The notes below the pieces were generated by a model, which worked only from the letters and a program-made list of their open reading frames with translations, ran no database searches and was not told where the DNA came from. The translations under genes and the position numbers were made by a program. From Sphingomonas sanguinis NBRC 13937 (GTDB lineage Bacteria > Pseudomonadota > Alphaproteobacteria > Sphingomonadales > Sphingomonadaceae), in contig NZ_BCTY01000003.1 in NCBI RefSeq assembly GCF_001591005.1, positions 108,297-172,296 on the forward strand: a stretch of 64,000 nucleotides of DNA, given 5' to 3'. Shown in pieces: positions 17,368 to 25,368 of this stretch; position 1 is the stretch's first letter, and the number at the start of each line of letters is the position of its first letter.

Positions 17368-18174
17368 ATGACATATCCCCACGACGAAGAACCCTCGTTC
17401 GACCCGCGATCATGGATCGAACGACGGGCCGTTTCGGTTCCACAACTATCGACCCAAGATAGGATAAGCGACGCCCCCGCCAAGGCGCCCCGCGCGTTTC
17501 GGCGCGGCAGCCGTGCCCTGCCCTGGATCGCCGGGCTGGCCATCGCGGCGTCGGGGGCCGTGGTCGCGATGCTGGCGCGTCCGGACCATGTCGACACGCA
17601 AGCCGCCACGGCACCGATCGCGCAGCCATCGGAAACACTGGAAAACCGGACGCTGGTCATCGCCAGCGCCGCCGACCTCGGCCCGACGCTGGCCGCCGCC
17701 GGGGTGTCCCCCGCCGATGGCCGCGCGGCGCTGGGCGCGATCGGGGATCGGCTACAGGGCAAGGGCGACATACGCCTGACCTTTACGCTGGCGCATCGCG
17801 GCGACGCGGTTCGCCTCGCCGCGCTCGATGCGGTGCGCGATGACGGGTCGGGGGTGACGCTGGTGAGCAAGGCCGACGGCTTCGTCGCCACCCCGCTCGC
17901 CGCGCATCTCCGCCGCGTGGTGCGGTTCGTTCGCGGCGAGCTGGACGGCCAGAGCTTCTACAGCTCGGCGGTGGCGGCGGGGGTCAGCGACGTGCTGATC
18001 GGACCGTTCGTCAACGCCTTCCGCTATGATTTCGACATGCAGCGCGAGGTCGCGCCGGGCGACGTGTTCGAGGCGGGTTTCGCCCAGCGCGTCACCGCCG
18101 AGGGCACGCCGGTGGGCTCGCCCGAGTTGGTCTATGCCTCGCTCTCGACCGCCGCCAAGGACCTACGCCCCTAG
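17368..18174 (+). pseudogene. M23-peptidase-like protein lacking its catalytic domain
   Basis: This 268-residue product has a cytoplasmic tail (1-48), one membrane helix (about 49-70, LPWIAGLAIAASGAVVAML), and a periplasmic part whose tail resembles the region before the M23 domain in sphingomonad peptidoglycan endopeptidases (FVRGELDGQSFYSSAVAAGV, FVNAFRYDFDMQREVAPGD, then PELVYASL). Those proteins continue into a zinc peptidase domain with HxxxD and HxH motifs. Here a TAG follows STAAKDLRP and none of the peptidase is present. Beside tssK, a wall-cutting enzyme such as TagX is a plausible origin. It may be a 3'-deleted pseudogene or a regulatory stub; the resemblance is from memory of the family. 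Confidence 0.6.
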
Positions 18175-18223
18175 ACCCGGCGGCTTTCATTTATTTGACA
18201 CGGCGAAAATATAGGGCCGCTCC

Positions 18224-19366
18224 ATGGCCCGCGCGCACCGACCACAGATCCGCCTGAGCGAACCGCAGCGCCGCGTGCTGATGCAGTTGCGGATCGAAGG
18301 GGCCGCGCCACGCACCAGGCTGGCACAGTTGCTGGGTATGAACGGCGCGACGATGACGCGGCTGACCCAGTCGCTGCAGGCGCTGGACCTGATCGAGGAA
18401 CTCGGCTCGCTGGACGCGGGCACGCGCGGGCGGCCGATGGTGCCGCTGACCGTGTCGGGCCATGGCGGCTGGGCGATCGGGGCCACGCCGCATCCCGGCT
18501 GGCTGGAACTGGTGATCGTCGATTTTCGCGGACGGCCGCTGGTCCATGACACGACGCCGTTCGACAGCCCCGACCCGCGCGTCTTCGCCAAGGTCGTGGA
18601 GGCGCGGCTCCAGGCGCTGGCGGCGACGCATGGCTTCATGCGCGGCCGGTTCCTGGGCCTGGGCGTCGCGGTGCCCGGCTATGCGGTCCCCGGCGACCGC
18701 AACCGGCGTATCGTCGTCGACCGGGTGGCGGGATGGAACGAGGTGCCGCTCGCCGAGCTACTGGGCGATGCGCTGGGCATGCCGGTCTGGATCGAGAATG
18801 ACGCGAGCGCGGCGACGCTGGCCGAATATTATCAGGACGGGATCATCGGGCGCTATCGATCGATCCTGACGCTGTTCCTGGGCCATGGGGTTGGCGGCGG
18901 CCTGATCGCCGAGCGTGACCTGTTCCTGGGCGAACATGGCAATGCCGGGGAGGTCGGGCGGCTGTTCCCCGGTCACCGCGAACGCCCCTCGGGCATCGAC
19001 CTGCTCCTGACCCTGCGCGAGCAGGGTGTGGCGATCGACTCACTGGCCGAGATCGAGGGGCTGCTCGACAGCCATGCCGAGATCATCACCGCCTGGACCG
19101 AGCGGGTGATCGGACAGCTCGACCTGGCGGTGATGAGCGGCACCGTCTGGCTCGATCCGGGCGCGGTGGTCATCTCCGGCGCGCTGCCGCTGCCGCTGCT
19201 CCGGCGGATCGGCGACGGGCTGTCCGAGCGGTCGCGCCATCGCAAGGACAATTACCGCTCGTCGCTGCCGGATATCCATGCCTCCACGATCGGCAGCCGG
19301 GCCGTGGTGATCGGCGCGGCGATGATTCCGGTCCATGCCATCACCGCGACCCATGGCCCCATTTAA
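18224..19366 (+). CDS. ROK-family transcriptional repressor
   Basis: A 380-residue regulator. It has an N-terminal winged-helix (about 10-70: RVLMQLRIEGAAPRTRLAQL, MNGATMTRLTQSLQALDLI) and a C-terminal ROK sugar-kinase-like sensor (about 85-370). ROK hallmarks include GLGVAVPGYAV, the ENDASAATLAEYY nucleotide/sugar loop and GHGVGGGLIAERDLFLGEHG. The cysteine-rich zinc motif of many ROK proteins is replaced by GEVGRLFPGHRERPSGIDLL, so zinc binding is doubtful. It stands just before the TonB-dependent receptor gene and likely controls it in response to a sugar or sugar phosphate. Confidence 0.88.
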   Translation: MARAHRPQIRLSEPQRRVLMQLRIEGAAPRTRLAQLLGMNGATMTRLTQSLQALDLIEELGSLDAGTRGRPMVPLTVSGHGGWAIGATPHPGWLELVIVDFRGRPLVHDTTPFDSPDPRVFAKVVEARLQALAATHGFMRGRFLGLGVAVPGYAVPGDRNRRIVVDRVAGWNEVPLAELLGDALGMPVWIENDASAATLAEYYQDGIIGRYRSILTLFLGHGVGGGLIAERDLFLGEHGNAGEVGRLFPGHRERPSGIDLLLTLREQGVAIDSLAEIEGLLDSHAEIITAWTERVIGQLDLAVMSGTVWLDPGAVVISGALPLPLLRRIGDGLSERSRHRKDNYRSSLPDIHASTIGSRAVVIGAAMIPVHAITATHGPI

Positions 19367-19376
19367 TTACATGTAA
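19367..19376. promoter_or_regulatory. Palindrome upstream of the TonB receptor gene
   Basis: A perfect 10-base palindrome, TTACATGTAA, begins right after the ROK stop codon and 64 bases before the receptor start. An AT-rich CAAATAAA follows at 19378-19385, and its complement TTTATTTG occurs upstream of the ROK gene (18190-18197). Both are candidate operator or promoter parts for the adjacent ROK regulator. This is inferred from position; no binding consensus was matched. Confidence 0.35.
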
Positions 19377-19439
19377 GCAAATAAAACTGTCATCGACGAC
19401 CGCCAAGGGGGCCGCATTCCGAAACCTTGGGGGGTTAGC

Positions 19440-21950
19440 ATGCAGACCAAATTCCTGGCGGGCGCGGCGCTGTTCGTGGCGCCGATGATGACGCAACCGG
19501 CCTTCGCCCAGACGCAAAAGCCGTCGCAGGCCGAAACGACGACACCCGACGCAGCCAAGCCCGACGCCGACCATTCGGACATCATCGTCACCGGCTCCGC
19601 CCGGCAGCAGCGCCGCTTCGACGTGTCCTATGCCGTCAATTCGCTGTCGCAGACCGATATCCAGAAGCTGGCGCCCAAGAGCACCACCGACCTGATCGGC
19701 ACCCTGCCCGGCATCCATGTCGAGGCGACCGGCGGCGAAGTGCAGAACATCACCCGCGTGCGCGGCATCCCGACCGATCGCGGGTTCCTCTATTACCAGC
19801 AGGACGGCCTGCCGCTGTTCCAGGAACTGGACGGCTGGTTCTTCAACCAGGGCGACGGGATGAACCGGCTCGACCTGATGACCGATCGGATCGAAGTCGT
19901 GCGCGGCGGCCCGGCCCCGATCTACGCCAGCACGGCGGCCGCCATCGCCAACGTCATCACCGTCACCGGCACGCCGACGACGCGTGGCAAGGTGCAGGCG
20001 ACGGTCGGCGACACCGGCTATCTGCGGCTCGACGCCTATCAGGCGGGCCCGGTCAACCAGGACACCTACTACGCGATCGGCGGCTTCCTCCGCTATCATG
20101 ACGGCTATCGCGACTCGGGCTTCCCCAGCGATCGCGGCGGCCAGATCCGCGCCAATATCAAGCATGACCTGGCGAACGGCTTCATCAAGCTGTCGGGGCA
20201 ATATACCGACGACCACAACGTCTTCTATCTGTCGATCCCGACCAACGATCCGCGCAATCCGTCGGTCAGCCTGAACCCCTATATCGACTATTTCAACGGC
20301 ACGCTGAACACGCCCGCGCTGCGCGACGTCAGCATCAAGTATCGCGACGGATCGGGCATCGTGCAGACCCAGCGCGGCGACCTGGCCAATGGCCGACACA
20401 TCCAGTTCGGTAATGTCGCCTTCGATTATGAGGGCGATCATGGCGACTGGCACGTCTCGGCCAAGGGCGGCCTGACGATGGGCAAGGTGCATTTCGACGC
20501 CTTCTACTCGACGGCCAACCCGGTGGACGGCACGAGCTTCGCCAATACTTACCTGGCCGCCGCCACGACGGCGTTCGGCCCCGGCATCACGCGCATGGGC
20601 TATAGCATCGCGGGCACCGGCGGGCAGACGCCCTATGACCCGGCGGCCGACTCGGGGCTGGTGATGCAGGCGCAGTATCGCTCGATCCAGACCGACTTCT
20701 ATTCGACCCAGGGCGACCTGTCGGTCACGCGCAAGTTCGATACCAGCATCGGCAGCCACGATATCCGCGTCGGCACCTATGGCTCGTTCTGGGGCCAGAA
20801 GATGTTCACCGCGTACCAGAATTATCTGATCCAGGTGAAGTCGAAGCCGCAGCTGCTCGACCTCGCGGCCTATGGTGCGAACGGTGCGGTGATGGGCTAT
20901 GTCACCGACAAGGGTTCGCTCAACGACGCGGTGTCGCTGAATGCGGGCAGTGTCGAGGGGCAGGTGATCGCGCTCTACGGCACCGACACCTGGGACATCA
21001 CCGACCGGCTGCGCTTCGATGCGGGCATTCGCCACGAATGGTACAGCTATAATGGCTATGCCCGGCTGACCGGCTCGTACAATCTCGGCGATGCGACGAC
21101 GCTGGCCGACAACAGCACGCGCGGCTTCACCGGCTCGACCGGCGCGCTCAAGCTGAAGCAGCAGGCGACCAACTGGACGGTCGGCGCGAATTACGATCTC
21201 AGCCGCCATATCGGCATGTATCTGCGCGCCTCGCAACTGGAAGTGCCGCCGGGCACGACCCTCGCCTTCAGCTATCCGACCCCGGCTGTCATCCCAACCA
21301 AGGCCAAGCTGTACGAGGCGGGCGTGAAGCTGGCCGCGGGCAGCTCATATCTATACGTCACCGGCTTCTACACCAAGTTCGATCCGCTCAACGCGAGCTT
21401 TGCGGGCTTCAACCCCGCGACCGGCCGCGCCGACGTGACAACCAACTTCATCGGCACCGCCGAGACCAAGGGCATGGAGGCCGATGGCCGTCTGAAGCTG
21501 GCCGGTCCCTTTTCGGTCGCCGGTTCGGTCACGGTGCAGAACCCGCGCTATCTGAACTTCAGCAGCAATACCGGCCTGGACGGCAGCCGGGCGAACGGCA
21601 AGCAGATCATCCGCGAGCCCAAGCTCTTCCTGAACGTCCGCCCCACCGCCGACTTCCCAATCGGCGATGCGAATGTCAGCATCTATGGCCGCTACGACTA
21701 TGTCGGCCGCCGCTACACCGACTTCTTCAACTCGACCGCACTGCCCGCTTACGGGTCGTTCGGGCTGGGCGGCATTGTGTCGTCAGGCGCGTGGCAGTTT
21801 CAGGTCGTCGGCGACAACATCACCAACGCGCACGGCTTTACCGAGGGTAATACGGCGGGCGACCGCTTCGGCCAGGGCGTGCCCACTGCGATCTTCGGAC
21901 GTCCCCTGTTCGGGCGCAATGTGCGCCTGATCGTCAGCCGCAAATGGTGA
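19440..21950 (+). CDS. TonB-dependent outer-membrane receptor
   Basis: An 836-residue outer-membrane transporter. It has a signal peptide (about 1-24, ending PAFAQ), a TonB-box-like DIIVTGSA (about 47-54), a plug domain (about 60-185, with DLIGTLPGIHVEATGG, VRGIPTDRGFLYYQQDGLPL and DRIEVVRGGPAPIYAST) and a C-terminal beta-barrel ending NVRLIVSRKW. The terminal aromatic residue fits barrel-assembly signals. The ROK regulator in front and the many sugar enzymes behind suggest a carbohydrate or glycoside substrate rather than iron. A GGGGGG ribosome site lies five bases before the ATG. A strong hairpin terminator follows. Confidence 0.93.
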   Translation: MQTKFLAGAALFVAPMMTQPAFAQTQKPSQAETTTPDAAKPDADHSDIIVTGSARQQRRFDVSYAVNSLSQTDIQKLAPKSTTDLIGTLPGIHVEATGGEVQNITRVRGIPTDRGFLYYQQDGLPLFQELDGWFFNQGDGMNRLDLMTDRIEVVRGGPAPIYASTAAAIANVITVTGTPTTRGKVQATVGDTGYLRLDAYQAGPVNQDTYYAIGGFLRYHDGYRDSGFPSDRGGQIRANIKHDLANGFIKLSGQYTDDHNVFYLSIPTNDPRNPSVSLNPYIDYFNGTLNTPALRDVSIKYRDGSGIVQTQRGDLANGRHIQFGNVAFDYEGDHGDWHVSAKGGLTMGKVHFDAFYSTANPVDGTSFANTYLAAATTAFGPGITRMGYSIAGTGGQTPYDPAADSGLVMQAQYRSIQTDFYSTQGDLSVTRKFDTSIGSHDIRVGTYGSFWGQKMFTAYQNYLIQVKSKPQLLDLAAYGANGAVMGYVTDKGSLNDAVSLNAGSVEGQVIALYGTDTWDITDRLRFDAGIRHEWYSYNGYARLTGSYNLGDATTLADNSTRGFTGSTGALKLKQQATNWTVGANYDLSRHIGMYLRASQLEVPPGTTLAFSYPTPAVIPTKAKLYEAGVKLAAGSSYLYVTGFYTKFDPLNASFAGFNPATGRADVTTNFIGTAETKGMEADGRLKLAGPFSVAGSVTVQNPRYLNFSSNTGLDGSRANGKQIIREPKLFLNVRPTADFPIGDANVSIYGRYDYVGRRYTDFFNSTALPAYGSFGLGGIVSSGAWQFQVVGDNITNAHGFTEGNTAGDRFGQGVPTAIFGRPLFGRNVRLIVSRKW

Positions 21951-21977
21951 TCGGCGGCTGACACCCATCCCCACCCT

Positions 21978-22016
21978 GGGGCGGGCAGCCTCTCCGGCCG
22001 CCCGCCCCCCTTTTTT
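21978..22016 (+). terminator. Rho-independent terminator after the TonB receptor gene
   Basis: A nine-pair GC stem (21978-21986 with 22000-22008) encloses a short inner stem (88-90 with 96-98 of the same block) and is followed by CC and six T residues. It lies 28 bases past the receptor stop and before the phosphodiesterase start, so the two genes are separate transcripts. Confidence 0.85.
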
Positions 22017-22050
22017 GATGGCCCACCCCCTTTTTGATCGAAAGCCCGTC

Positions 22051-22989
22051 ATGAACCGTCCGCTTTTGGCCGTTATTGCCACCTGCCTTGCCGCGTCCGC
22101 CGCCCATGCCTCGCCCGAAGGCACGATGCGCCGTCTCCACGACCCCAAGGGCGGCCTGATCGTCATCGCGCACCGCGGCTGTCACGAGGCCGCGCCGCGT
22201 CATGGCATGGGCACGACGCCGGAAAACTCGCCCGCCGCACTGATGCAGTGTTTCGCGCTGGGCGCCGATGTGATGGAAACCGACGTGCGCCGCAGCCGCG
22301 ACGGCCATCTGGTCATCATGCACGACGACAGCGTCGACCGGACCACCGACGGCACTGGCAAGGTCGGCGACCTCAGCCTCGCCCAGTTGAAGGCGTTGCG
22401 CCTGCGCCAGGACGAGGGCGGCGCGGGGGCCGCGCTGACCGACCAGCATATCCCGACGCTGGACGAACTGCTGGCGCTCGCCAAGGATCGGGTCGTCCTG
22501 AACCTCGACGTCAAGGATGCCATCTATGGCGAAGTGGTCGATGCCGTGCACCGGGCGGGCGCGCAGGACCGGGTAATCGTCAAGACCTTTGCCGGTGTCG
22601 CCTCGGTGCCGCTAGCCGCGATCGCACCCTATGACCGCGTTCCCTTCGCGGTCATCCCGATCAGCCCGCAACCCGATGCCGGAGATGTGCCGCAGATCAT
22701 CGCCAACCAGATGGCGGGCCGCGTCAAGCCGATCGCGATCGAGCTGCCCGTCCTGCCGCTGACCACCCTGCCCCGCGTCATGCAGCGCGCCAAGGCGGTG
22801 GGCGTGCCCATCTGGATCAACACGCTGTTCAAGGGCTTCGTAACCGGCATGGGTGGTGACCCTGAGGCGCGGCAGGACCCCAAGGCGGTGTGGGGACGCC
22901 TGGCCGACATGGGCGTGAAGCTGTTCCAGACCGATGCGGTCGAAGACCTGCTCCGCTACCGCGACGAACGCGAAGGCAAGACGCGGTAA
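22051..22989 (+). CDS. Secreted glycerophosphodiester phosphodiesterase
   Basis: A 312-residue exported GDPD-family enzyme. A signal peptide (about 1-20, ending AAHA) leads to the catalytic core: IAHRGCHE (His/Arg pair), TTPENSPAALMQCFALGAD, METDVRRSRDGHLVIMHDD, VDRTTDGTG and VVLNLDVKD. Such enzymes release glycerol-3-phosphate from glycerophosphodiesters in the periplasm, supplying carbon and phosphate. The open frame starts 36 bases earlier, but the chosen ATG begins the signal peptide. The start lies just after the receptor terminator. The specific substrate cannot be read from the sequence. Confidence 0.88.
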   Translation: MNRPLLAVIATCLAASAAHASPEGTMRRLHDPKGGLIVIAHRGCHEAAPRHGMGTTPENSPAALMQCFALGADVMETDVRRSRDGHLVIMHDDSVDRTTDGTGKVGDLSLAQLKALRLRQDEGGAGAALTDQHIPTLDELLALAKDRVVLNLDVKDAIYGEVVDAVHRAGAQDRVIVKTFAGVASVPLAAIAPYDRVPFAVIPISPQPDAGDVPQIIANQMAGRVKPIAIELPVLPLTTLPRVMQRAKAVGVPIWINTLFKGFVTGMGGDPEARQDPKAVWGRLADMGVKLFQTDAVEDLLRYRDEREGKTR

Positions 22990-23001
22990 CGGGAACCGAT
23001 C

Positions 23002-23059
23002 CCATCGGGGTTTGACAGGCACCCCGATGGTACGGGAAAGCCCCGCCTGCGCGGCGGGG
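23002..23059. other. Two tandem hairpins between GDPD and Gfo/Idh genes
   Basis: A perfect 10-pair stem (23002-23011 with 23021-23030, 9-base loop) is followed by a 7-pair stem (23041-23047 with 23053-23059). Neither has a T-tract. They may slow RNA decay, act as a weak terminator, or be a degenerate repeat. Confidence 0.5.
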
Positions 23060-23099
23060 CCCCGATCCTGCGGGCGACAGGCGACCGGAGGAGACGGGA

Positions 23100-24017
23100 A
23101 TGCGAGTGCTGGTCATCGGTCTGGGCGACATCGCGCGCAAGGCCTATCTGCCCGTCCTGGCGGTGCAGCCCTCGCTGGAGCTGCATCTGGTGACCCGCAA
23201 CGCGCAAGTGCTGCACGACACGGCGCGCGCGTTTCGCGTGGCGGGGGCGTATTCCAGTCTGGACGAAGCCCTGCGTGAGGGTCCGTTCGACGCCGCCTTC
23301 GTCCATGCCGCGACCGAGGCGCATCCGGCATTGGTGGAGCGTCTGCTCGATGCACGCATCCCGACCTTTGTCGACAAGCCGCTGGCCGATACGTTGACGG
23401 AGGTGCAGCGTCTGGTCGCCCTGTCGCAGGCGCAGGACACGCTGCTGCGCGTCGGCTTCAACCGGCGGTTCGCACCTTGCTATGCCACGCTGCGGGGATC
23501 GGGCGCCGACCTGATCGTCATGGAGAAGCACCGTCATCGCCAGCCGGACGCTCCGCGCCGGGTGGTCTTCGACGACTTCATCCATGTCGTCGACACGCTT
23601 CTGTTCCTCGCCCCCGGAGCGGTGCGTCGCCGCGTGATCGAACCGCGCGTGGTTGACGGTCGGTTGCACGCGGTCACGCTGATGCTGGCAGGCGACGGCT
23701 TTACCGCGATCGGCATGATGCACCGCGACAGCGGCCTCAACGAAGAACGGCTGGAGCTGACCGGCGGTGGCGTCCGCCATGCGGTGCTCGACATGGCCAC
23801 ACAAATCCACATCACCGCCGGGACCGAAAGCCGCGCGCGGCGGGGCGACTGGACCACGGTCGGCGAGCAGCGCGGGTTCCAGGCAATGTGCCTCGATTTC
23901 CTCGCCGCCGCACGCGAGCGTAGGGCAACCCCGGCGCAGGATATTCTGGCCACCCATGAACTATGCGAAGCGGTGACCGAGAGCGCCGAGCTGCTGGTCG
24001 AACGATCTACCGGCTGA
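23100..24017 (+). CDS. Gfo/Idh/MocA-family oxidoreductase
   Basis: A 305-residue NAD(P)-dependent sugar or inositol dehydrogenase-like protein. The N-terminal Rossmann fold (VLVIGLGDIARKAYLPVLA) has a GxGxxA-type loop. The family's HAATEAHPALVERLLDA and VDKPLADTLTEVQRL blocks, with the conserved Lys-Pro of the active site, lie near residues 75-110. A second domain follows (FDDFIHVVDTLLFL, with a histidine in the usual place). It is somewhat shorter than the typical 330-380. A GGAGGAGAC ribosome site precedes the ATG. The substrate is unknown. Confidence 0.85.
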   Translation: MRVLVIGLGDIARKAYLPVLAVQPSLELHLVTRNAQVLHDTARAFRVAGAYSSLDEALREGPFDAAFVHAATEAHPALVERLLDARIPTFVDKPLADTLTEVQRLVALSQAQDTLLRVGFNRRFAPCYATLRGSGADLIVMEKHRHRQPDAPRRVVFDDFIHVVDTLLFLAPGAVRRRVIEPRVVDGRLHAVTLMLAGDGFTAIGMMHRDSGLNEERLELTGGGVRHAVLDMATQIHITAGTESRARRGDWTTVGEQRGFQAMCLDFLAAARERRATPAQDILATHELCEAVTESAELLVERSTG

Positions 24018-24252
24018 GATATGCCTCCAGCGCGTCGCTGCCGCCGATCCGCTCGCCATCGACGAAGACTTGCGGCGTGGTGGCGACGTCCTGCTCCGCC
24101 TTGAACGCGTCGACCTCGTCGCGTGACGACAGGATGCGGTCGTCGACCTGATAACCCGCCGCCTCCAGCATCTGCTTGGCCCGCACGCCGAAGGGGCAGG
24201 TGTGCTCGGGCAGGATCATCCGGTAGAGGATCGCCGTCTTCTGCTCCGCCAT
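24007..24252 (-). CDS. Glutaredoxin-like protein
   Basis: An 81-residue thioredoxin-fold protein with a monothiol CPFG site (HTCPFGVRAKQMLEAAGY), the cis-proline TTPQVFVDG, and the GG-SDALEAYL glutathione-binding end. It has the length of a compact glutaredoxin. It reads opposite to its neighbours; its 3' end overlaps the Gfo/Idh gene by 11 bases, and it is divergent from the SMP-30 gene. Ribosome site AGGAGA is present. General thiol redox role in the cytoplasm. Confidence 0.88.
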   Translation of the reverse strand: MAEQKTAILYRMILPEHTCPFGVRAKQMLEAAGYQVDDRILSSRDEVDAFKAEQDVATTPQVFVDGERIGGSDALEAYLSR

Positions 24253-24356
24253 GTTCGTCTCCTGTGGTCGCCCCGTCAGAGCGTCGGCCGGCGCAAAGGG
24301 TTCCGCTTCTCCGCCAACGCTTGCGCCCCACCGGGCCTTCCCGCATCATCCGCCGC

Positions 24357-25364
24357 ATGACACCCACGCGCCGCTCCGTCCTTGCCGCCGGTCTTGCCCT
24401 GGTCGCCACACCCGGCGCAGCGGCGGAGACCGCGCCGCGCCTTCGCCGCCTGTCGCCCGGCCTCGACCGGATGATCGCGCCGGGCACCGAGCCCGAGGTG
24501 ATCGCGACCGGTATCCGCTGGGCGGAAGGGCCGGTCTGGGTGCCGCGCGGCGGCTATCTGCTATTCTCCGATCCGCCCGCCAATATCGTGCGTCGCTGGC
24601 AGCGGGGGCGCGGCGTTTCGATGGTGCTAAATCCCTCGGGCGCGGGCGGCACCGACCCCCGGCTGGTGCGCGAGCCCGGCGCCAACGGCCTGGCGCTCGA
24701 CGCGCGCGGCGCGCTGCTGATCGCCAATAGCGGCGGGCGGAGCATCGACCGGGTCGACCTGGCAAGCGGCCGCCGAACGGTGCTCGCCGATCGTTATGCG
24801 GGCAAGCGCTTCAACAGCCCCAACGACCTGCACGTCGCGCGCGACGGAGCGATCTGGTTCACCGACCCGCCCTATGGATTTCAGGACGGCGACTCTTCGT
24901 CGTTGAAGGAGCAGCCGGTCAACGGCGTCTATCGCCGCCACGCCGATGGCCGGATCGACCTGATCGACGGTACGCTGACCCGGCCCAACGGCATCGCCCT
25001 GTCTCCCGACGAGCGGCGGCTGTATGTTTCGGTGTCGGATGCGGCGGCACCCCGGATCATGGTCTATGACGTCGATCCGCGCGGGCAGGTGAGCGGGCGG
25101 CGCGTGCTGCTCGATGCGCGGGCGATGGCGGCGGCGGGCGGTGCGGGGCTGCCCGACGGGATGAAGGTCGCGCGCGACGGGACACTCGTCTGCTCGGTGC
25201 CCGGCGGCATGATGCTGATGACCCCGGAGGCCGAGCCGCTGGGCCTGATCGAACAGGGCGCGCCGATCGCCAATTGCGCCTTTGGCGAGGGCGGCCGCGC
25301 GCTGTTCATGGCGGCCAATGACCGCATCCTGCGCCTTGCCCTGCGCCCCGGCTGGCAGGGCTAA
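24357..25364 (+). CDS. Exported SMP-30/gluconolactonase-like protein
   Basis: A 335-residue six-bladed beta-propeller of the SMP-30/gluconolactonase/LRE family. The N-terminus (TPTRRSVLAAGLALVATPGA) carries a twin-arginine signal. Family blocks are GIRWAEGPVWVPRGGYLLFS with the metal-binding glutamate, RFNSPNDLHVARDGAIWFTD, TRPNGIALSPDERRLYVS and GLPDGMKVARDGTLV with the second set of metal-binding Asn/Asp. It probably opens an aldonolactone in the periplasm, fitting a nearby periplasmic sugar oxidation. The long upstream frame is a shadow; this ATG begins the signal. Confidence 0.85.
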   Translation: MTPTRRSVLAAGLALVATPGAAAETAPRLRRLSPGLDRMIAPGTEPEVIATGIRWAEGPVWVPRGGYLLFSDPPANIVRRWQRGRGVSMVLNPSGAGGTDPRLVREPGANGLALDARGALLIANSGGRSIDRVDLASGRRTVLADRYAGKRFNSPNDLHVARDGAIWFTDPPYGFQDGDSSSLKEQPVNGVYRRHADGRIDLIDGTLTRPNGIALSPDERRLYVSVSDAAAPRIMVYDVDPRGQVSGRRVLLDARAMAAAGGAGLPDGMKVARDGTLVCSVPGGMMLMTPEAEPLGLIEQGAPIANCAFGEGGRALFMAANDRILRLALRPGWQG

Positions 25365-25368
25365 GCGA

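Noticed and set aside
18195..18215. TTGACA and TATAGG before the ROK gene as a sigma-70 promoter
   Set aside because: The spacing is only about nine bases, too short for a -35/-10 pair.
19341..21236. A 631-codon minus-strand frame
   Set aside because: Antisense to the TonB receptor gene; composition is that of a GC-rich shadow and no family features are present.
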